Origin: an uncultured Clostridia bacterium
Lineage (GTDB): Bacteria; Bacillota_A; Clostridia; TANB77; CAG-508
Direction: 5' to 3'
Length of the DNA: 64,000 nucleotides
Assembly (NCBI GenBank): GCA_944393405.1
Contig: CALYAC010000012.1
Coordinates: 1-64,000, forward strand
Of the stretch, positions 17,540 to 25,066 are shown one piece after another (the first letter of the stretch is position 1; each line of letters begins with the position of its first letter). Made by a program: the position numbers and the translations under genes. The notes below the pieces were generated by a model. The model had not been told where the DNA came from and did not search any database. It saw only the letters and a program-made list of their open reading frames with translations.

Positions 17540-18421
17540 ATGTTAAGTTATTTTTATAATTGTACCGAAATTGAACAAATTAATAGGATTTGTAAAGCGC
17601 TAAATGAATTGAAAAAAAGATTAATGAACGAAAACTATAATGATCCTAAAAAAGAATATAATCTATCTCTTAAACTATTTGAAGAGGTTACTAAAATAGC
17701 TATAGAAAGAAAGAATGAAAAACTTGCAAATGCTCAATATGTTTTTAGAAACTATTTTCTTATGTTTTCAAATTTGATGAGCTATTTTGAGTTATTAAAC
17801 GAAAAAAAATATAAAGAATCATGGGGGAGGCTACAGGATTGCATAGACGAAGCACAATATGTTGGTAAGTTTTCAGAGAATAGATTTGATATACCTAATA
17901 TTTTAGAATTGTTACGCCAATATGAAAATCTATATCCATATAAGTTATTTGCAAGCAGTGAATACGTTATAACTAAATCACATTGTAGCATCTGTGGAAA
18001 ATCTATGCAGAGTTTGCAATGTCAACACATAAAAGGAAATATATATTGGGGAGAACCTGCAGTAGAGCTCATTGACGAGATAAGAGAAATCCAAGCAGTA
18101 TGTATAGTTAGTAACCCTGAAGATAAAAGATGCGTTCTGGAAATTGCTAATGATGAAAGAGATGAGGTGGACAGATTTAAAAAACTTGATTTATATTTAG
18201 AACTTGGTTTACCAAGATTGCAAAAATTCTCTATAAAAAGTGTGGTAGAAAACAAAAGAATAGAAATAGGAAAGGTTAATAGAAATGATAAATGTCCATG
18301 TGGTAGTAAGCTAAAATATAAGAAATGCTGTGGCAAAGAACTGTATTATCAGCATGAGAAAAATATGGTTATTTTAGAAGATATTGTTAAATTATTTTTT
18401 AAAAATGATGTGATGCTGTAA
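17540..18421 (+). CDS. SEC-C motif protein of unknown function
   Basis: A 293-residue soluble protein. The C-terminus has the SEC-C zinc motif NDKCPCGSKLKYKKCCG (residues ~247-265), known from SecA and many uncharacterised proteins. A second cysteine/histidine cluster lies mid-protein (CSICGKSMQSLQCQH, near residue 155). The N-terminal half is helical and unrecognised. It probably shares a transcript with the upstream membrane protein. SEC-C proteins occur in defence islands as accessory parts, but no specific role can be assigned here. Confidence 0.7.
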   Translation: MLSYFYNCTEIEQINRICKALNELKKRLMNENYNDPKKEYNLSLKLFEEVTKIAIERKNEKLANAQYVFRNYFLMFSNLMSYFELLNEKKYKESWGRLQDCIDEAQYVGKFSENRFDIPNILELLRQYENLYPYKLFASSEYVITKSHCSICGKSMQSLQCQHIKGNIYWGEPAVELIDEIREIQAVCIVSNPEDKRCVLEIANDERDEVDRFKKLDLYLELGLPRLQKFSIKSVVENKRIEIGKVNRNDKCPCGSKLKYKKCCGKELYYQHEKNMVILEDIVKLFFKNDVML

Positions 18422-18438
18422 TAACTTTAATTTGGTAA

Positions 18439-18710
18439 ATTACTAAGTCTAAAGAAGAACTAATCTATCGTAATTTAATTTTGGTTATTAAAGCAAATGG
18501 TGAAAGTAATATTAATGAAAATTCTAATAATATAGATTTATATGCTAAAATTAAATTCGAACTCTTAAGAGGTATGAAGAAAAGAACAAAGAAATTTATT
18601 GATAATTTATTCACATAATAGGATCTAAAATATATTTATCTAATATAGAATTGGATGAACGTGTTATTAATAATAAAATATGGATACTAGTAGAAGAAAT
18701 TATAAAATAA
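18439..18710 (+). pseudogene. Decayed coding remnant with a frameshift
   Basis: Downstream of the SEC-C gene an open frame without a usable start runs from 18439 to a stop at 18616-18618 (KSKEELIYRNLILVI ... GMKKRTKKFID). A shift in frame near 18612-18620 continues plausible coding sequence (YLSNIELDERVINNKIWIL) to a stop at 18708-18710. The residue mix resembles neighbouring genes. This fits the 3' remnant of a lost gene. Otherwise the 18422-18763 gap holds only the terminator at 18721. Confidence 0.4.
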
Positions 18711-18720
18711 GTAGAGGAAG

Positions 18721-18742
18721 TGAGCAATTTGCTCATTTTTTT
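18721..18742 (+). terminator. Intrinsic terminator
   Basis: TGAGCA and TGCTCA pair around ATT, followed by a run of seven to eight T residues. It insulates the following toxin-antitoxin-like operon from upstream transcription. Confidence 0.85.
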
Positions 18743-18763
18743 ATACAAGAATTAATTAGAATG

Positions 18764-18792
18764 TTGACAAAAGAAAAAAAATAGTTTATTAT
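18764..18792 (+). promoter_or_regulatory. Sigma-A type promoter of the DUF4258/MqsA/ImmA operon
   Basis: TTGACA at 18764-18769 and TATTAT at 18787-18792 are separated by 17 bp. Transcription would start around 18800, inside the operator-like repeats that follow. Confidence 0.75.
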
Positions 18793-18794
18793 TA

Positions 18795-18831
18795 TTTATA
18801 ACAATTTATAATATTTTATAACATTTTATAA
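18795..18831. repeat. Four TTTATAA direct repeats with exact 10-bp period
   Basis: TTTATAA occurs at 18795-18801, 18805-18811, 18815-18821 and 18825-18831, all on the same helical face. The array starts just after the -10 box and ends 3-4 bases before the GGAGG ribosome site. This is a likely cooperative operator for the MqsA-like HTH protein encoded second in the operon. Confidence 0.75.
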
Positions 18832-18847
18832 AAAGGAGGCTAAACAA

Positions 18848-19126
18848 GTGCCAGACATCATTAAAGAAGCAGAATATATAAGAAAAATGATAAGTAATGA
18901 AATGTATGACATTTCGCCACATGCAAATCAGCGAATGAACGAACGTAATATGAGTTTTGAGGAACTTGAAGATATAATATTAAACCATCAATATAAACTT
19001 GCGAAAGATGAAGGAAACAATGAAAGATATGAATTTTATACTAATACAAAGGATAAAATAATAGTAGCACTTGGAACTGGAATGATAATTCCAGTAATAG
19101 TAACTGTTATTAAAGGAGGGAGTTAA
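18848..19126 (+). CDS. DUF4258 protein, candidate toxin
   Basis: A 92-residue protein with a GTG start 8 bases after AAGGAGG. The sequence ISPHANQRMNERNMSFEELEDIIL, then YEFYTNTKDKIIVALG and a final beta strand, matches the DUF4258 family, which has a RelE/BrnT-like small fold and is usually paired with a YgiT/MqsA-type antitoxin. That gene starts one base after this one stops. The likely role is an RNA-cleaving toxin kept silent by its partner. Toxicity is inferred from context only. Confidence 0.75.
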   Translation: MPDIIKEAEYIRKMISNEMYDISPHANQRMNERNMSFEELEDIILNHQYKLAKDEGNNERYEFYTNTKDKIIVALGTGMIIPVIVTVIKGGS

Positions 19127-19127
19127 A

Positions 19128-19598
19128 ATGAATAAATTAGATATGAATACTATGGAAAGAATATGTTTTAAATGTAATTCTAAAATGAAAGAAGAAATCA
19201 GAGAATTAGAAATTTCAAGGAATGGTTATACGTTAAAATTAAATGGTATAAAAGCATATGTTTGTCCAAATTGTGGTCAAATTGTTTACAATTCTAATGA
19301 TGTAAAAATGATGGAAAAGTTGTGCTTGGCAATGTCAGAAACCCAAATAAATGAATCTGAAATAAATCTAAATGTATCAGAACTAGCAGAAGCATTAAGA
19401 GTATCAAATCAAACTATCTATAATATGATTAAAGACGGAAGATTAAAACCTATAAAAATTGGTAAAGAATGGAGATTTATGAAAAAAGATATTCAAAGTT
19501 TGCTAGGGGAAGAAAATGAATTGTTAGCGGCAAGAGGATTAAAAAATACAAGTAATTCAGATGAAGATATTATGAATAAATATTTTGAGGAAAATTAA
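19128..19598 (+). CDS. MqsA/YgiT-type zinc-finger HTH antitoxin
   Basis: A 156-residue protein. The N-terminal domain has two CxxC pairs (CFKCNSKM and CPNCGQIV), the YgiT/MqsA zinc ribbon. Residues ~80-130 form an excisionase-type HTH (VSELAEALRVSNQTIYNMIKDGRLKPIKIGKEWRF) rather than the XRE HTH of classical MqsA. It would bind the toxin through the zinc domain and the TTTATAA repeats through the HTH. It is tightly linked to the genes on both sides. Confidence 0.82.
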   Translation: MNKLDMNTMERICFKCNSKMKEEIRELEISRNGYTLKLNGIKAYVCPNCGQIVYNSNDVKMMEKLCLAMSETQINESEINLNVSELAEALRVSNQTIYNMIKDGRLKPIKIGKEWRFMKKDIQSLLGEENELLAARGLKNTSNSDEDIMNKYFEEN

Positions 19599-19599
19599 T

Positions 19600-20325
19600 A
19601 TGGATATAAATGCAATCTATGCAAATGATTTAATTGAAAAATTAGAATTAAAGCCGCCAATAGATTTATATGAATTGTGTAAAATATTTAACATTGAAAT
19701 TGTGAAAGCTGATTTAAAAAATGCCTATGCATATTTTAGAATACGTAAAGGTAGAAAAGTGATTTTTTTAAGTAACTCAATTGTCGGTACTGAAAAAGAA
19801 AAATTTACTATCGCACACGAATTGGGACATTATTTTTTACCAAATCATTTAGAAAAGATAGATGATATGTATACAAGAACAGATTATATGTATAAAAATG
19901 AACGAAAAAAAATAGAAACTGAAGTTGACAAATTTGCAGCTGAATTAATTATGCCTAGCAAATATATTAATTCCCAGTTAGAAAGAATTTCACTTAGAAA
20001 TTTCAGACAATTACGAGAACTAGCACAAAAATATCAAGTTTCATTAACATCATTGTTATGCAAATATGTAGATGTGAATTCAGAAACTATGGCTTTATTA
20101 TGTTATGAAAACAATAAACAAAAGTGGCAATATAAAGTTTTTGATGATTTTAAATTTGAAATATATACTGGAGAGATATTAAATGATGAACCTGAAAAAT
20201 ATATTAAAGATACATTAAACAATTGGCTAGATGAGAGTTTTCAGGGAACAGTATATCAAGTTGTATTTGAATTGAAAAAATATAATATGAAATTAGTATT
20301 AATACAAGTTAAGTATTATTATTAA
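19600..20325 (+). CDS. ImmA/IrrE family metallopeptidase
   Basis: I choose the ATG at 19600 (MDINAIYANDL), one base after the antitoxin stop and preceded by GAGGAAAA; an in-frame TTG at 19585 is less likely. The product has ~241 residues with the zinc protease motif FTIAHELGHYFLP near residues 70-80 and the downstream VDKFAAELIMP segment typical of ImmA/IrrE. Such enzymes cleave repressors; in ICEBs1, ImmA cleaves ImmR to start excision. Here it probably degrades the MqsA-like antitoxin or an element repressor, making this a three-part regulatory module. Confidence 0.88.
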   Translation: MDINAIYANDLIEKLELKPPIDLYELCKIFNIEIVKADLKNAYAYFRIRKGRKVIFLSNSIVGTEKEKFTIAHELGHYFLPNHLEKIDDMYTRTDYMYKNERKKIETEVDKFAAELIMPSKYINSQLERISLRNFRQLRELAQKYQVSLTSLLCKYVDVNSETMALLCYENNKQKWQYKVFDDFKFEIYTGEILNDEPEKYIKDTLNNWLDESFQGTVYQVVFELKKYNMKLVLIQVKYYY

Positions 20326-20504
20326 TGGTATATAGATAAGAAGAAAAAACGCCCAATGCTAATACATTGAACGAATTAATAAAGTATGCAATCTTTATTT
20401 GTTTAATTATAGCATATTTCTTCTTTAATTTGCAAGAGGGCAGAAAGGAAAAAGATTCTTGCAGGTTATTTTATATAATTATAATAAGAAAGGAGGAAAT
20501 AACA

Positions 20505-20747
20505 ATGGAAAATAAAATAGGAAAAAATAGACAATCACCTAAAAATGAAAAAGATTACATAAATGCTTATTTAAAAGCAAATCCAAAAGCTAATAGACAA
20601 GATGGAATGGACATAGCTGCGGTAATAGCAAAGGATGGAACTAAAGGCCATGGATTACTACCAGAGGATATTAACAGAGGGCATGATAAAGATTATCACA
20701 GAGTAAAAAACTTTATTCCAGATAGTGAATTAAAAAAGAAATTTTAA
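20505..20747 (+). CDS. Small hypothetical protein
   Basis: An 80-residue basic, hydrophilic protein started at the ATG at 20505, 7 bases after AAAGGAGG. The open frame upstream, back to 20367, has a different composition and is probably not coding. The sequence has AYLKANPKANRQDGMDIAAVIAKDG and GHGLLPEDINRGHDKDYHR, with several His/Asp pairs that might bind metal. I do not recognise a family. It is followed by a strong terminator. Confidence 0.6.
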   Translation: MENKIGKNRQSPKNEKDYINAYLKANPKANRQDGMDIAAVIAKDGTKGHGLLPEDINRGHDKDYHRVKNFIPDSELKKKF

Positions 20748-20753
20748 TGAAAG

Positions 20754-20777
20754 AAGGCGAGAATAAACTCGCCTTTT
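20754..20777. terminator. Bidirectional terminator between convergent genes
   Basis: AAGGCGAG and CTCGCCTT pair around AATAAA, followed by TTAC. The stop of the leftward gene at 20780 lies just beyond, so the hairpin can serve both sides. Confidence 0.8.
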
Positions 20778-20779
20778 AC

Positions 20780-21073
20780 TTATTCATCAAAACATCCCAT
20801 AACTAACTGAGATCCATCCACAAATCCATTTCTATAATATTTCTCAGTGATATAAGTTAAATATCTCATAAAATCATCATAAATTAGATCAAGTTGATTA
20901 TCAATATAATTTTGATTTTGCTTAGGAATATTCTTCAAAATATTCCCTCTAAAAAAATCAAACTTAATATTATTTTCTCTATCTTGTTTATCTGCATAAC
21001 AAAAACAAGTTTCTTCTCTAAAATTAAACCAATCTTTCAAAATATCATCATTTACTTCTCTAAAATTAACCAT
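20780..21073 (-). CDS. Small hypothetical protein linked to TnpV
   Basis: A 97-residue protein. I prefer the ATG at 21073 (MVNFREV), eight bases after AGGAGG; the ATG at 21079 is nearly on top of it. It is acidic and aromatic-rich and ends in TEKYYRNGFVDGSQLVMGC, a tail I associate with small proteins of Firmicutes mobile elements. It lies directly downstream of tnpV and is probably co-transcribed. Function unknown. Confidence 0.6.
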   Translation of the reverse strand: MVNFREVNDDILKDWFNFREETCFCYADKQDRENNIKFDFFRGNILKNIPKQNQNYIDNQLDLIYDDFMRYLTYITEKYYRNGFVDGSQLVMGCFDE

Positions 21074-21085
21074 TTTCATATCCTC

Positions 21086-21442
21086 CTATACATATATAAT
21101 TTCATTTAATACAATTTCTTCAGCTCTATTTTTAATATTATTCATAGATTTAACCCATTCCATTTGATGATGTTCTTTTAAGTATTCATCAATATTTTCA
21201 GATTTAGCAAATTGCTTTATAAGTAATTGTAATCTTTCATTAGCGCTTTCATCTATATCTAACAAATGTTGTTTTAAAGTGCCATCTATAAGTAATTCAA
21301 TGTATAGAGTTTTATTAAAATTCTTTAAATAATCTAGTCGCAATTTGCCATACTTTCCAATGCGACCATCAGGCTGTTTTGGTAAATATAAATTTGGTAT
21401 AAAATAATCTCCTTCTTTATGATAAGTAATTTCATTTTTCAT
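21086..21442 (-). CDS. tnpV: TnpV-like transposon protein
   Basis: A 118-residue protein matching TnpV of Tn4451-type and related Clostridia elements: the opening ITYHKEGDYFIPNLYLP, then IGKYGKLRLDYLK in the middle and HHQMEWVKSMNNIKNRAEE near the end. A strong GAAAACCTCCT complement (AGGAGGTTTTC) precedes the ATG. The biochemical role of TnpV is unknown. It is a reliable marker of integrative or mobilizable elements, and here it lies near the right boundary. Confidence 0.85.
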   Translation of the reverse strand: MKNEITYHKEGDYFIPNLYLPKQPDGRIGKYGKLRLDYLKNFNKTLYIELLIDGTLKQHLLDIDESANERLQLLIKQFAKSENIDEYLKEHHQMEWVKSMNNIKNRAEEIVLNEIIYV

Positions 21443-21589
21443 AACTGAAAACCTCCTAAATAAATTTTAGGTTTCCCATTAATATCCAATTTTTATACGA
21501 ACAAATGTATAAAATAAATTGGGGAAAAGTTGGGGAAGAAATCCTCAAAAAATGTCCTAAAATTACACAAATGTTCGATATGCTAAAAT

Positions 21590-21674
21590 ACCCGAAGGTA
21601 CTAAAATATCAGCTAAAACCCTTGATTTCACTAAAGTTCAAAGACCAGTCAACCCATTCTCATAACCCGAAGGT
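21590..21674. repeat. Candidate attachment-site region with initiator-tRNA-like core
   Basis: The 16 bases at 21659-21674 (CTCATAACCCGAAGGT) are identical to the anticodon loop, 3' anticodon stem and variable loop of bacterial initiator tRNA-fMet genes. A second copy of ACCCGAAGGT lies at 21590-21599. Neither is flanked by the rest of a tRNA, so this is not a tRNA gene and not a textbook attR. The position, just past TnpV and far from the integrase end, fits the element's right boundary. The rest of the 21443-21803 gap contains TTGGGGAA repeats near 21510-21530 and no gene. Confidence 0.4.
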
Positions 21675-21803
21675 GAGGTAGCTTATTTTTATTTACGAAG
21701 TATAATATTTATGAAAGCTAGATGTAAAGATTTTATATTTTATGACAAGTTTCGACAAAAAATGTCAAATAATATGTGATATAAGTAATTAAGGTGATAA
21801 TAT

Positions 21804-22175
21804 ATGGATAATACAGTAATTGAAAAACTTAAAAAATTAAGAAAAAATAAAAAGATTACACAAGAACAATTGGCTGAAAAATTAGATGTGAGTCGTTCAA
21901 AAGTATCAAGTTGGGAAACAAATAAAAGAGATATGAGTATAACAGAGGCAATAAAATTAGCTAATATCTATGAAGTTAGTTTAGATAATTTATTTGATAT
22001 AAATAAAATTACAAAAGATGAGTATATTAAAATTTCTGAAAAATTTTTAAAAGATTCTAATATTAAACTTAAAGAAAAGGTTGCTATTATAGAATTACTT
22101 AGAGATAGTTTAAAGAAAGAAAATATTAATGAATTTTATGAAAATTATATAAAGACACAAAATGAATCAGAATAA
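21804..22175 (+). CDS. XRE-family transcriptional regulator
   Basis: A 123-residue protein. Residues ~8-65 form a Cro/CI-type HTH: LKKLRKNKKITQEQLAEKLDVSRSKVSSWE, then TEAIKLANIYEVSLDNLF. The C-terminal half is a short charged helical region, probably for dimerization. The ATG follows AAGGTGA. The upstream sequence has GACA and TGTC inverted about a short spacer (21754-21766), a possible autoregulatory operator. It lies outside the proposed right end of the element and may be chromosomal. Confidence 0.88.
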   Translation: MDNTVIEKLKKLRKNKKITQEQLAEKLDVSRSKVSSWETNKRDMSITEAIKLANIYEVSLDNLFDINKITKDEYIKISEKFLKDSNIKLKEKVAIIELLRDSLKKENINEFYENYIKTQNESE

Positions 22176-22328
22176 AAGAAATTAAGTTGTTTTGTGTTAT
22201 TTTTGATATTTAAAAATATAGATTTAATTGATATAATATTTAAAAATTACCTTAAAAATATAAAGAATTAACATGACAATTAATCATGTTAGAAAATAAA
22301 TAAAAATAAGAAAAAGAGGTGATTAATT

Positions 22329-22463
22329 ATGTATAAAACAGGTGAAAAACCAGGAAAAGGTGAATACTATTGTACTAATTGTAGTCAAAATGTAACACTA
22401 GATAATAACACAGATACTTTGCCTCCTTGTCCAAAGTGTTCTAATACAACTTATACAAAATAG
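22329..22463 (+). CDS. 44-residue zinc-ribbon protein
   Basis: This is a short gene with a good AAAGAGGTGATTAATT ribosome site and a terminator 8 bases after its stop. The product begins MYKTGEKPGKGEYYCTNC and continues to a second CPKC pair, so two CxxC knuckles are spaced about 19 residues apart, as in rubredoxin-like and zinc-ribbon minis. A lysine/glycine-rich lead precedes them. Such proteins are widespread in Firmicutes and of unknown role. Confidence 0.75.
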   Translation: MYKTGEKPGKGEYYCTNCSQNVTLDNNTDTLPPCPKCSNTTYTK

Positions 22464-22470
22464 TATATCG

Positions 22471-22497
22471 AAAAAGCGAGTATTCTCGCTTTTTTTA
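22471..22497 (+). terminator. Intrinsic terminator
   Basis: AAAAAGCGAG and CTCGCTTTTT pair around TATT with a run of seven T residues. It closes the zinc-ribbon gene. Confidence 0.9.
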
Positions 22498-22612
22498 TAT
22501 GTTTATATAATTGGATAAGAATAAAAAATCTACTAATAATTTAAATACTTTTAATATGGAACATCGTATAAATATTTGATATAATCTAAAGTAGTTAAAA
22601 GGAGGAATATAT

Positions 22613-22972
22613 ATGCAAAATTTATTTATAGAATACCCTAAATGTTCAAAATGCCAAAAAGCTAAGAAATGGCTAGAAGCAAATAAGGTACAATTTGATG
22701 ATAGACACATTATTGAAAATAATCCAACAGAAAAAGAATTAACAGAATGGATAAAAATAAGCGGAAAAGAAATAAAAAGATGGTTTAATACAAGTGGATT
22801 AAAATACAAAGCGTTAAACCTAAAAGAAAAACTTCCTAATATATCAGATGAAGAAAAAATAAAAATACTTGCAAGTGATGGAATGTTAGTAAAAAGACCA
22901 ATACTAATTAGTGATAAAGGAATATTAATTGGATTTAAAGAAGCGGAATGGAAAGATTTATTGTTAAGGTAG
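22613..22972 (+). CDS. ArsC/Spx-family thioredoxin-fold protein
   Basis: A 119-residue protein of the arsenate reductase/Spx family. It has YPKCSKCQKAKKWLEANKV with a CxxC pair (residues ~10-13), then LNLKEKLP, and the C-terminal GMLVKRPILI box in which the cis-proline loop lies. No arsenic genes surround it, so a thiol redox or Spx-like regulatory role is as likely as arsenate reduction. AAAGGAGG precedes the ATG. A TATAAT box is at 22580-22585. The macrodomain gene starts 7 bases after its stop. Confidence 0.85.
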   Translation: MQNLFIEYPKCSKCQKAKKWLEANKVQFDDRHIIENNPTEKELTEWIKISGKEIKRWFNTSGLKYKALNLKEKLPNISDEEKIKILASDGMLVKRPILISDKGILIGFKEAEWKDLLLR

Positions 22973-22979
22973 TGATATA

Positions 22980-23495
22980 ATGAACTATGGAAATGTCAAA
23001 ATTATAAAATGTGATATAACTACATTAGAAGTAGAAGCAATTGTTAATGCAGCAAATAATTCATTACTTGGTGGTGGAGGAGTTGATGGAGCAATTCATA
23101 ATGCAGCAGGACCAGAATTATTAGAAAAATGTAGATTATTAAATGGCTGTAAAGATGGTGAAGCTAAAATAACAAAAGGATATAATTTAAAAGCAAAATA
23201 TGTTATTCATACAGTAGCTCCTAAATGGTATGATAATAGAATAGAAAATAAAGAAGAGTTATTAAGAAATTGTTATATTAATTCATATAAATTAGCTAAA
23301 GAAAATAATATAAAAACTATTGCTTTTCCTTGCATTGGAATGGGTGTATATGCATGTCCATTAGAAATAGGAACAAAAATATCAATAGAAGAAGCAATAA
23401 AAAATAATTCTAATTTTTCTAAAATCTATTTAGTTTGTTTCAACGATAGAGAATATAATTATTACATAGAATATTTTAATAAAATAAATAGTTAA
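22980..23495 (+). CDS. Macrodomain protein (ADP-ribosyl/O-acetyl-ADP-ribose hydrolase type)
   Basis: A 171-residue single-domain protein with the MacroD/YmdB signature: IVNAANNSLLGGGGVDGAIHNAAG (residues ~20-43), then the KITKGYNLKAKYVIHTVAP strand and FPCIGMGVYACPLE near residue 117. These proteins bind ADP-ribose and remove it from proteins or O-acetyl-ADP-ribose. No ADP-ribosyl-transferase gene is adjacent in this window. It is probably co-transcribed with the ArsC/Spx-like gene before it and possibly the UDG-like gene after it. Confidence 0.93.
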   Translation: MNYGNVKIIKCDITTLEVEAIVNAANNSLLGGGGVDGAIHNAAGPELLEKCRLLNGCKDGEAKITKGYNLKAKYVIHTVAPKWYDNRIENKEELLRNCYINSYKLAKENNIKTIAFPCIGMGVYACPLEIGTKISIEEAIKNNSNFSKIYLVCFNDREYNYYIEYFNKINS

Positions 23496-23520
23496 ATATA
23501 TTTTATATAAGGAGTAAAAT

Positions 23521-24390
23521 ATGAAATATAACGAATTAAAAGAAATTTCAGATGAAATTATATTACTATATAATAAAATTGCATTAGATAAAAATATAGA
23601 AATATATAATTATTCAGCACCGCATATAGCAAATTTTTCTAATACAGATAAAGTAATATCGATAATGGGAATAAATCCTAGTGTAGAAGAAAGTAAAAGA
23701 AACATTACTTTTAATGAAGAATATGATGAAAATAATTTTATAGAATGTGATAATGATTTAGATTTATATTATGTACCTAGAAATAATAAGTTTGATCAAG
23801 AGCTTAATGAAAAGTTAAAGGAATATACTTGTAACTTTGCACATAAACCATATACACAAATATGCGGAAGTGAAAATCTTCCGTTTAAAAAGTTATTAAA
23901 AATGCCTTGGCAAAAGTATGATGAAAAATTTATTAAAGAGAATTATAGAACTGAAAAAACAAACGAATATATTGAAATAATAAATAAAATCAAAGCAAAA
24001 TATGATGAAGAATTATTTGAAGATAAATATTTGATATTTACTAATTTAATATATGTTTCTGATTATAAACAAAGTAGAATATCAAAAGTAATAGAAGATA
24101 AAAAATATAGATCGGAGTTTACTAATCTGATAAATAAGCTTTTGAATAAACAATTAGAATATTATAACATACAACTACTGATTGTTGCTAATAGCTATGC
24201 ATCAAAATACTTGAGAAAATACATTTTAACTGAAGAAAATAATTGGAAAAGAAGTAGAAAATCAATTCATGCATACGAGAATTCTAAGACAAAGAAGGTT
24301 ATTTATTTAACAGCAAGATATTTTGATAGAATGGATGTTTTTTCAAAAGAATTATTTTATGCGGATTTAGAAAGGATAATAAATAAGTAA
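23521..24390 (+). CDS. Uncharacterised protein with UDG-like fold hints
   Basis: A 289-residue soluble protein behind AAGGAG. I do not recognise a named family. The layout suggests the uracil-DNA-glycosylase-like superfamily: MGINPSVEES near residue 55 resembles the GxNPS loop, YLIFTNLIYVSD near residue 175 the central strand, and LLIVANSYASKYL near residue 220 a later strand. The final YLTARYFDR replaces the usual histidine loop. If so, it may act on a nucleotide or modified base. It follows the macrodomain gene by 25 bases. Confidence 0.5.
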   Translation: MKYNELKEISDEIILLYNKIALDKNIEIYNYSAPHIANFSNTDKVISIMGINPSVEESKRNITFNEEYDENNFIECDNDLDLYYVPRNNKFDQELNEKLKEYTCNFAHKPYTQICGSENLPFKKLLKMPWQKYDEKFIKENYRTEKTNEYIEIINKIKAKYDEELFEDKYLIFTNLIYVSDYKQSRISKVIEDKKYRSEFTNLINKLLNKQLEYYNIQLLIVANSYASKYLRKYILTEENNWKRSRKSIHAYENSKTKKVIYLTARYFDRMDVFSKELFYADLERIINK

Positions 24391-24418
24391 GATTTGATTA
24401 AAGAGAGAAAAAATAAAT

Positions 24419-24459
24419 AAAATATGTTGAACAATATAAAATTCAACATATTTTATTTT
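24419..24459. terminator. Bidirectional terminator
   Basis: AAAATATGTTGAA and TTCAACATATTTT form a perfect 13-bp stem followed by a T-rich tract, between convergent genes ending at 24390 and 24462. Confidence 0.9.
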
Positions 24460-24461
24460 TG

Positions 24462-24989
24462 CTAAGGTTTACAAACTTTACAAGGTTCTCTTCCTTCTGC
24501 GATTGCTTCTTTTAATGTTATTTTATGCCCTTTACCTTTTAAAGTACCACAATTTTCTCTGTGATATTTTGTACCTGTATTTCCTATCCAAACAGTTTTA
24601 GAGTTCTTATCATTAGTAGATATGTTTGTGTTTGATGGTTTAGATGTTGTAGTGGTTGATTTACTAGACGAAGAAGTAGAAGTCTTAGAAGATGTAGTAG
24701 TTTTTTTATTTATATTTTCTGATTTATTAGATTGTTCTACAGTAGAATTATTGATTTTATTTTCTGAACTTTTATATGTTACATTATTGTTGCTTACGGT
24801 ATTAGTTTTTATATCATTATTTGTATCTGAAATTGATTTATTACTATAAATATTATTATATTTTATATTATTAACAATATTAGCTTCGGCCACAGAAGTT
24901 TCATCACTTTTACTTAAATTTATAAAGCCACCTATCAAAGCAATTATTATAATAACAAATAAGATATATTTAATATTATTTTTATTCAT
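24462..24989 (-). CDS. Membrane-anchored protein with C-terminal Cys-motif domain
   Basis: A 175-residue protein. Residues ~7-25 form a membrane or signal segment (IIIIALIGGFINL), followed by KSDETSV, a long Ser/Thr/Asn/Lys linker (low complexity, residues ~45-125), and a compact C-terminal domain TKYHRENCGTLKGKG ... GREPCKVCKP. That ending, with three cysteines and one histidine, resembles the small metal-binding domain found at the end of secreted nucleases and surface proteins. It is probably exported, with the Cys domain outside the cell. It shares its membrane anchor with the protein at 25988. Confidence 0.7.
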   Translation of the reverse strand: MNKNNIKYILFVIIIIALIGGFINLSKSDETSVAEANIVNNIKYNNIYSNKSISDTNNDIKTNTVSNNNVTYKSSENKINNSTVEQSNKSENINKKTTTSSKTSTSSSSKSTTTTSKPSNTNISTNDKNSKTVWIGNTGTKYHRENCGTLKGKGHKITLKEAIAEGREPCKVCKP

Positions 24990-25066
24990 TTAAATTCCCC
25001 TTCTTTAATAAATATATAGTTATTATATCATACTACAATAAAAAATAATATTACTATAAATAAAAA

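Noticed and set aside
18795..18831. TTTATAA repeats as a chance AT-rich minisatellite
   Set aside because: Four exact copies at exact 10-bp period directly between promoter and ribosome site are better explained as an operator.
20367..20504. Upstream extension of the 80-residue protein
   Set aside because: The extension has a different residue mix and the strong ribosome site is at 20490-20500 before the ATG at 20505.
21659..21674. A tRNA-fMet gene
   Set aside because: Only 16 bases match; acceptor stem, D arm and T arm are missing on both sides.
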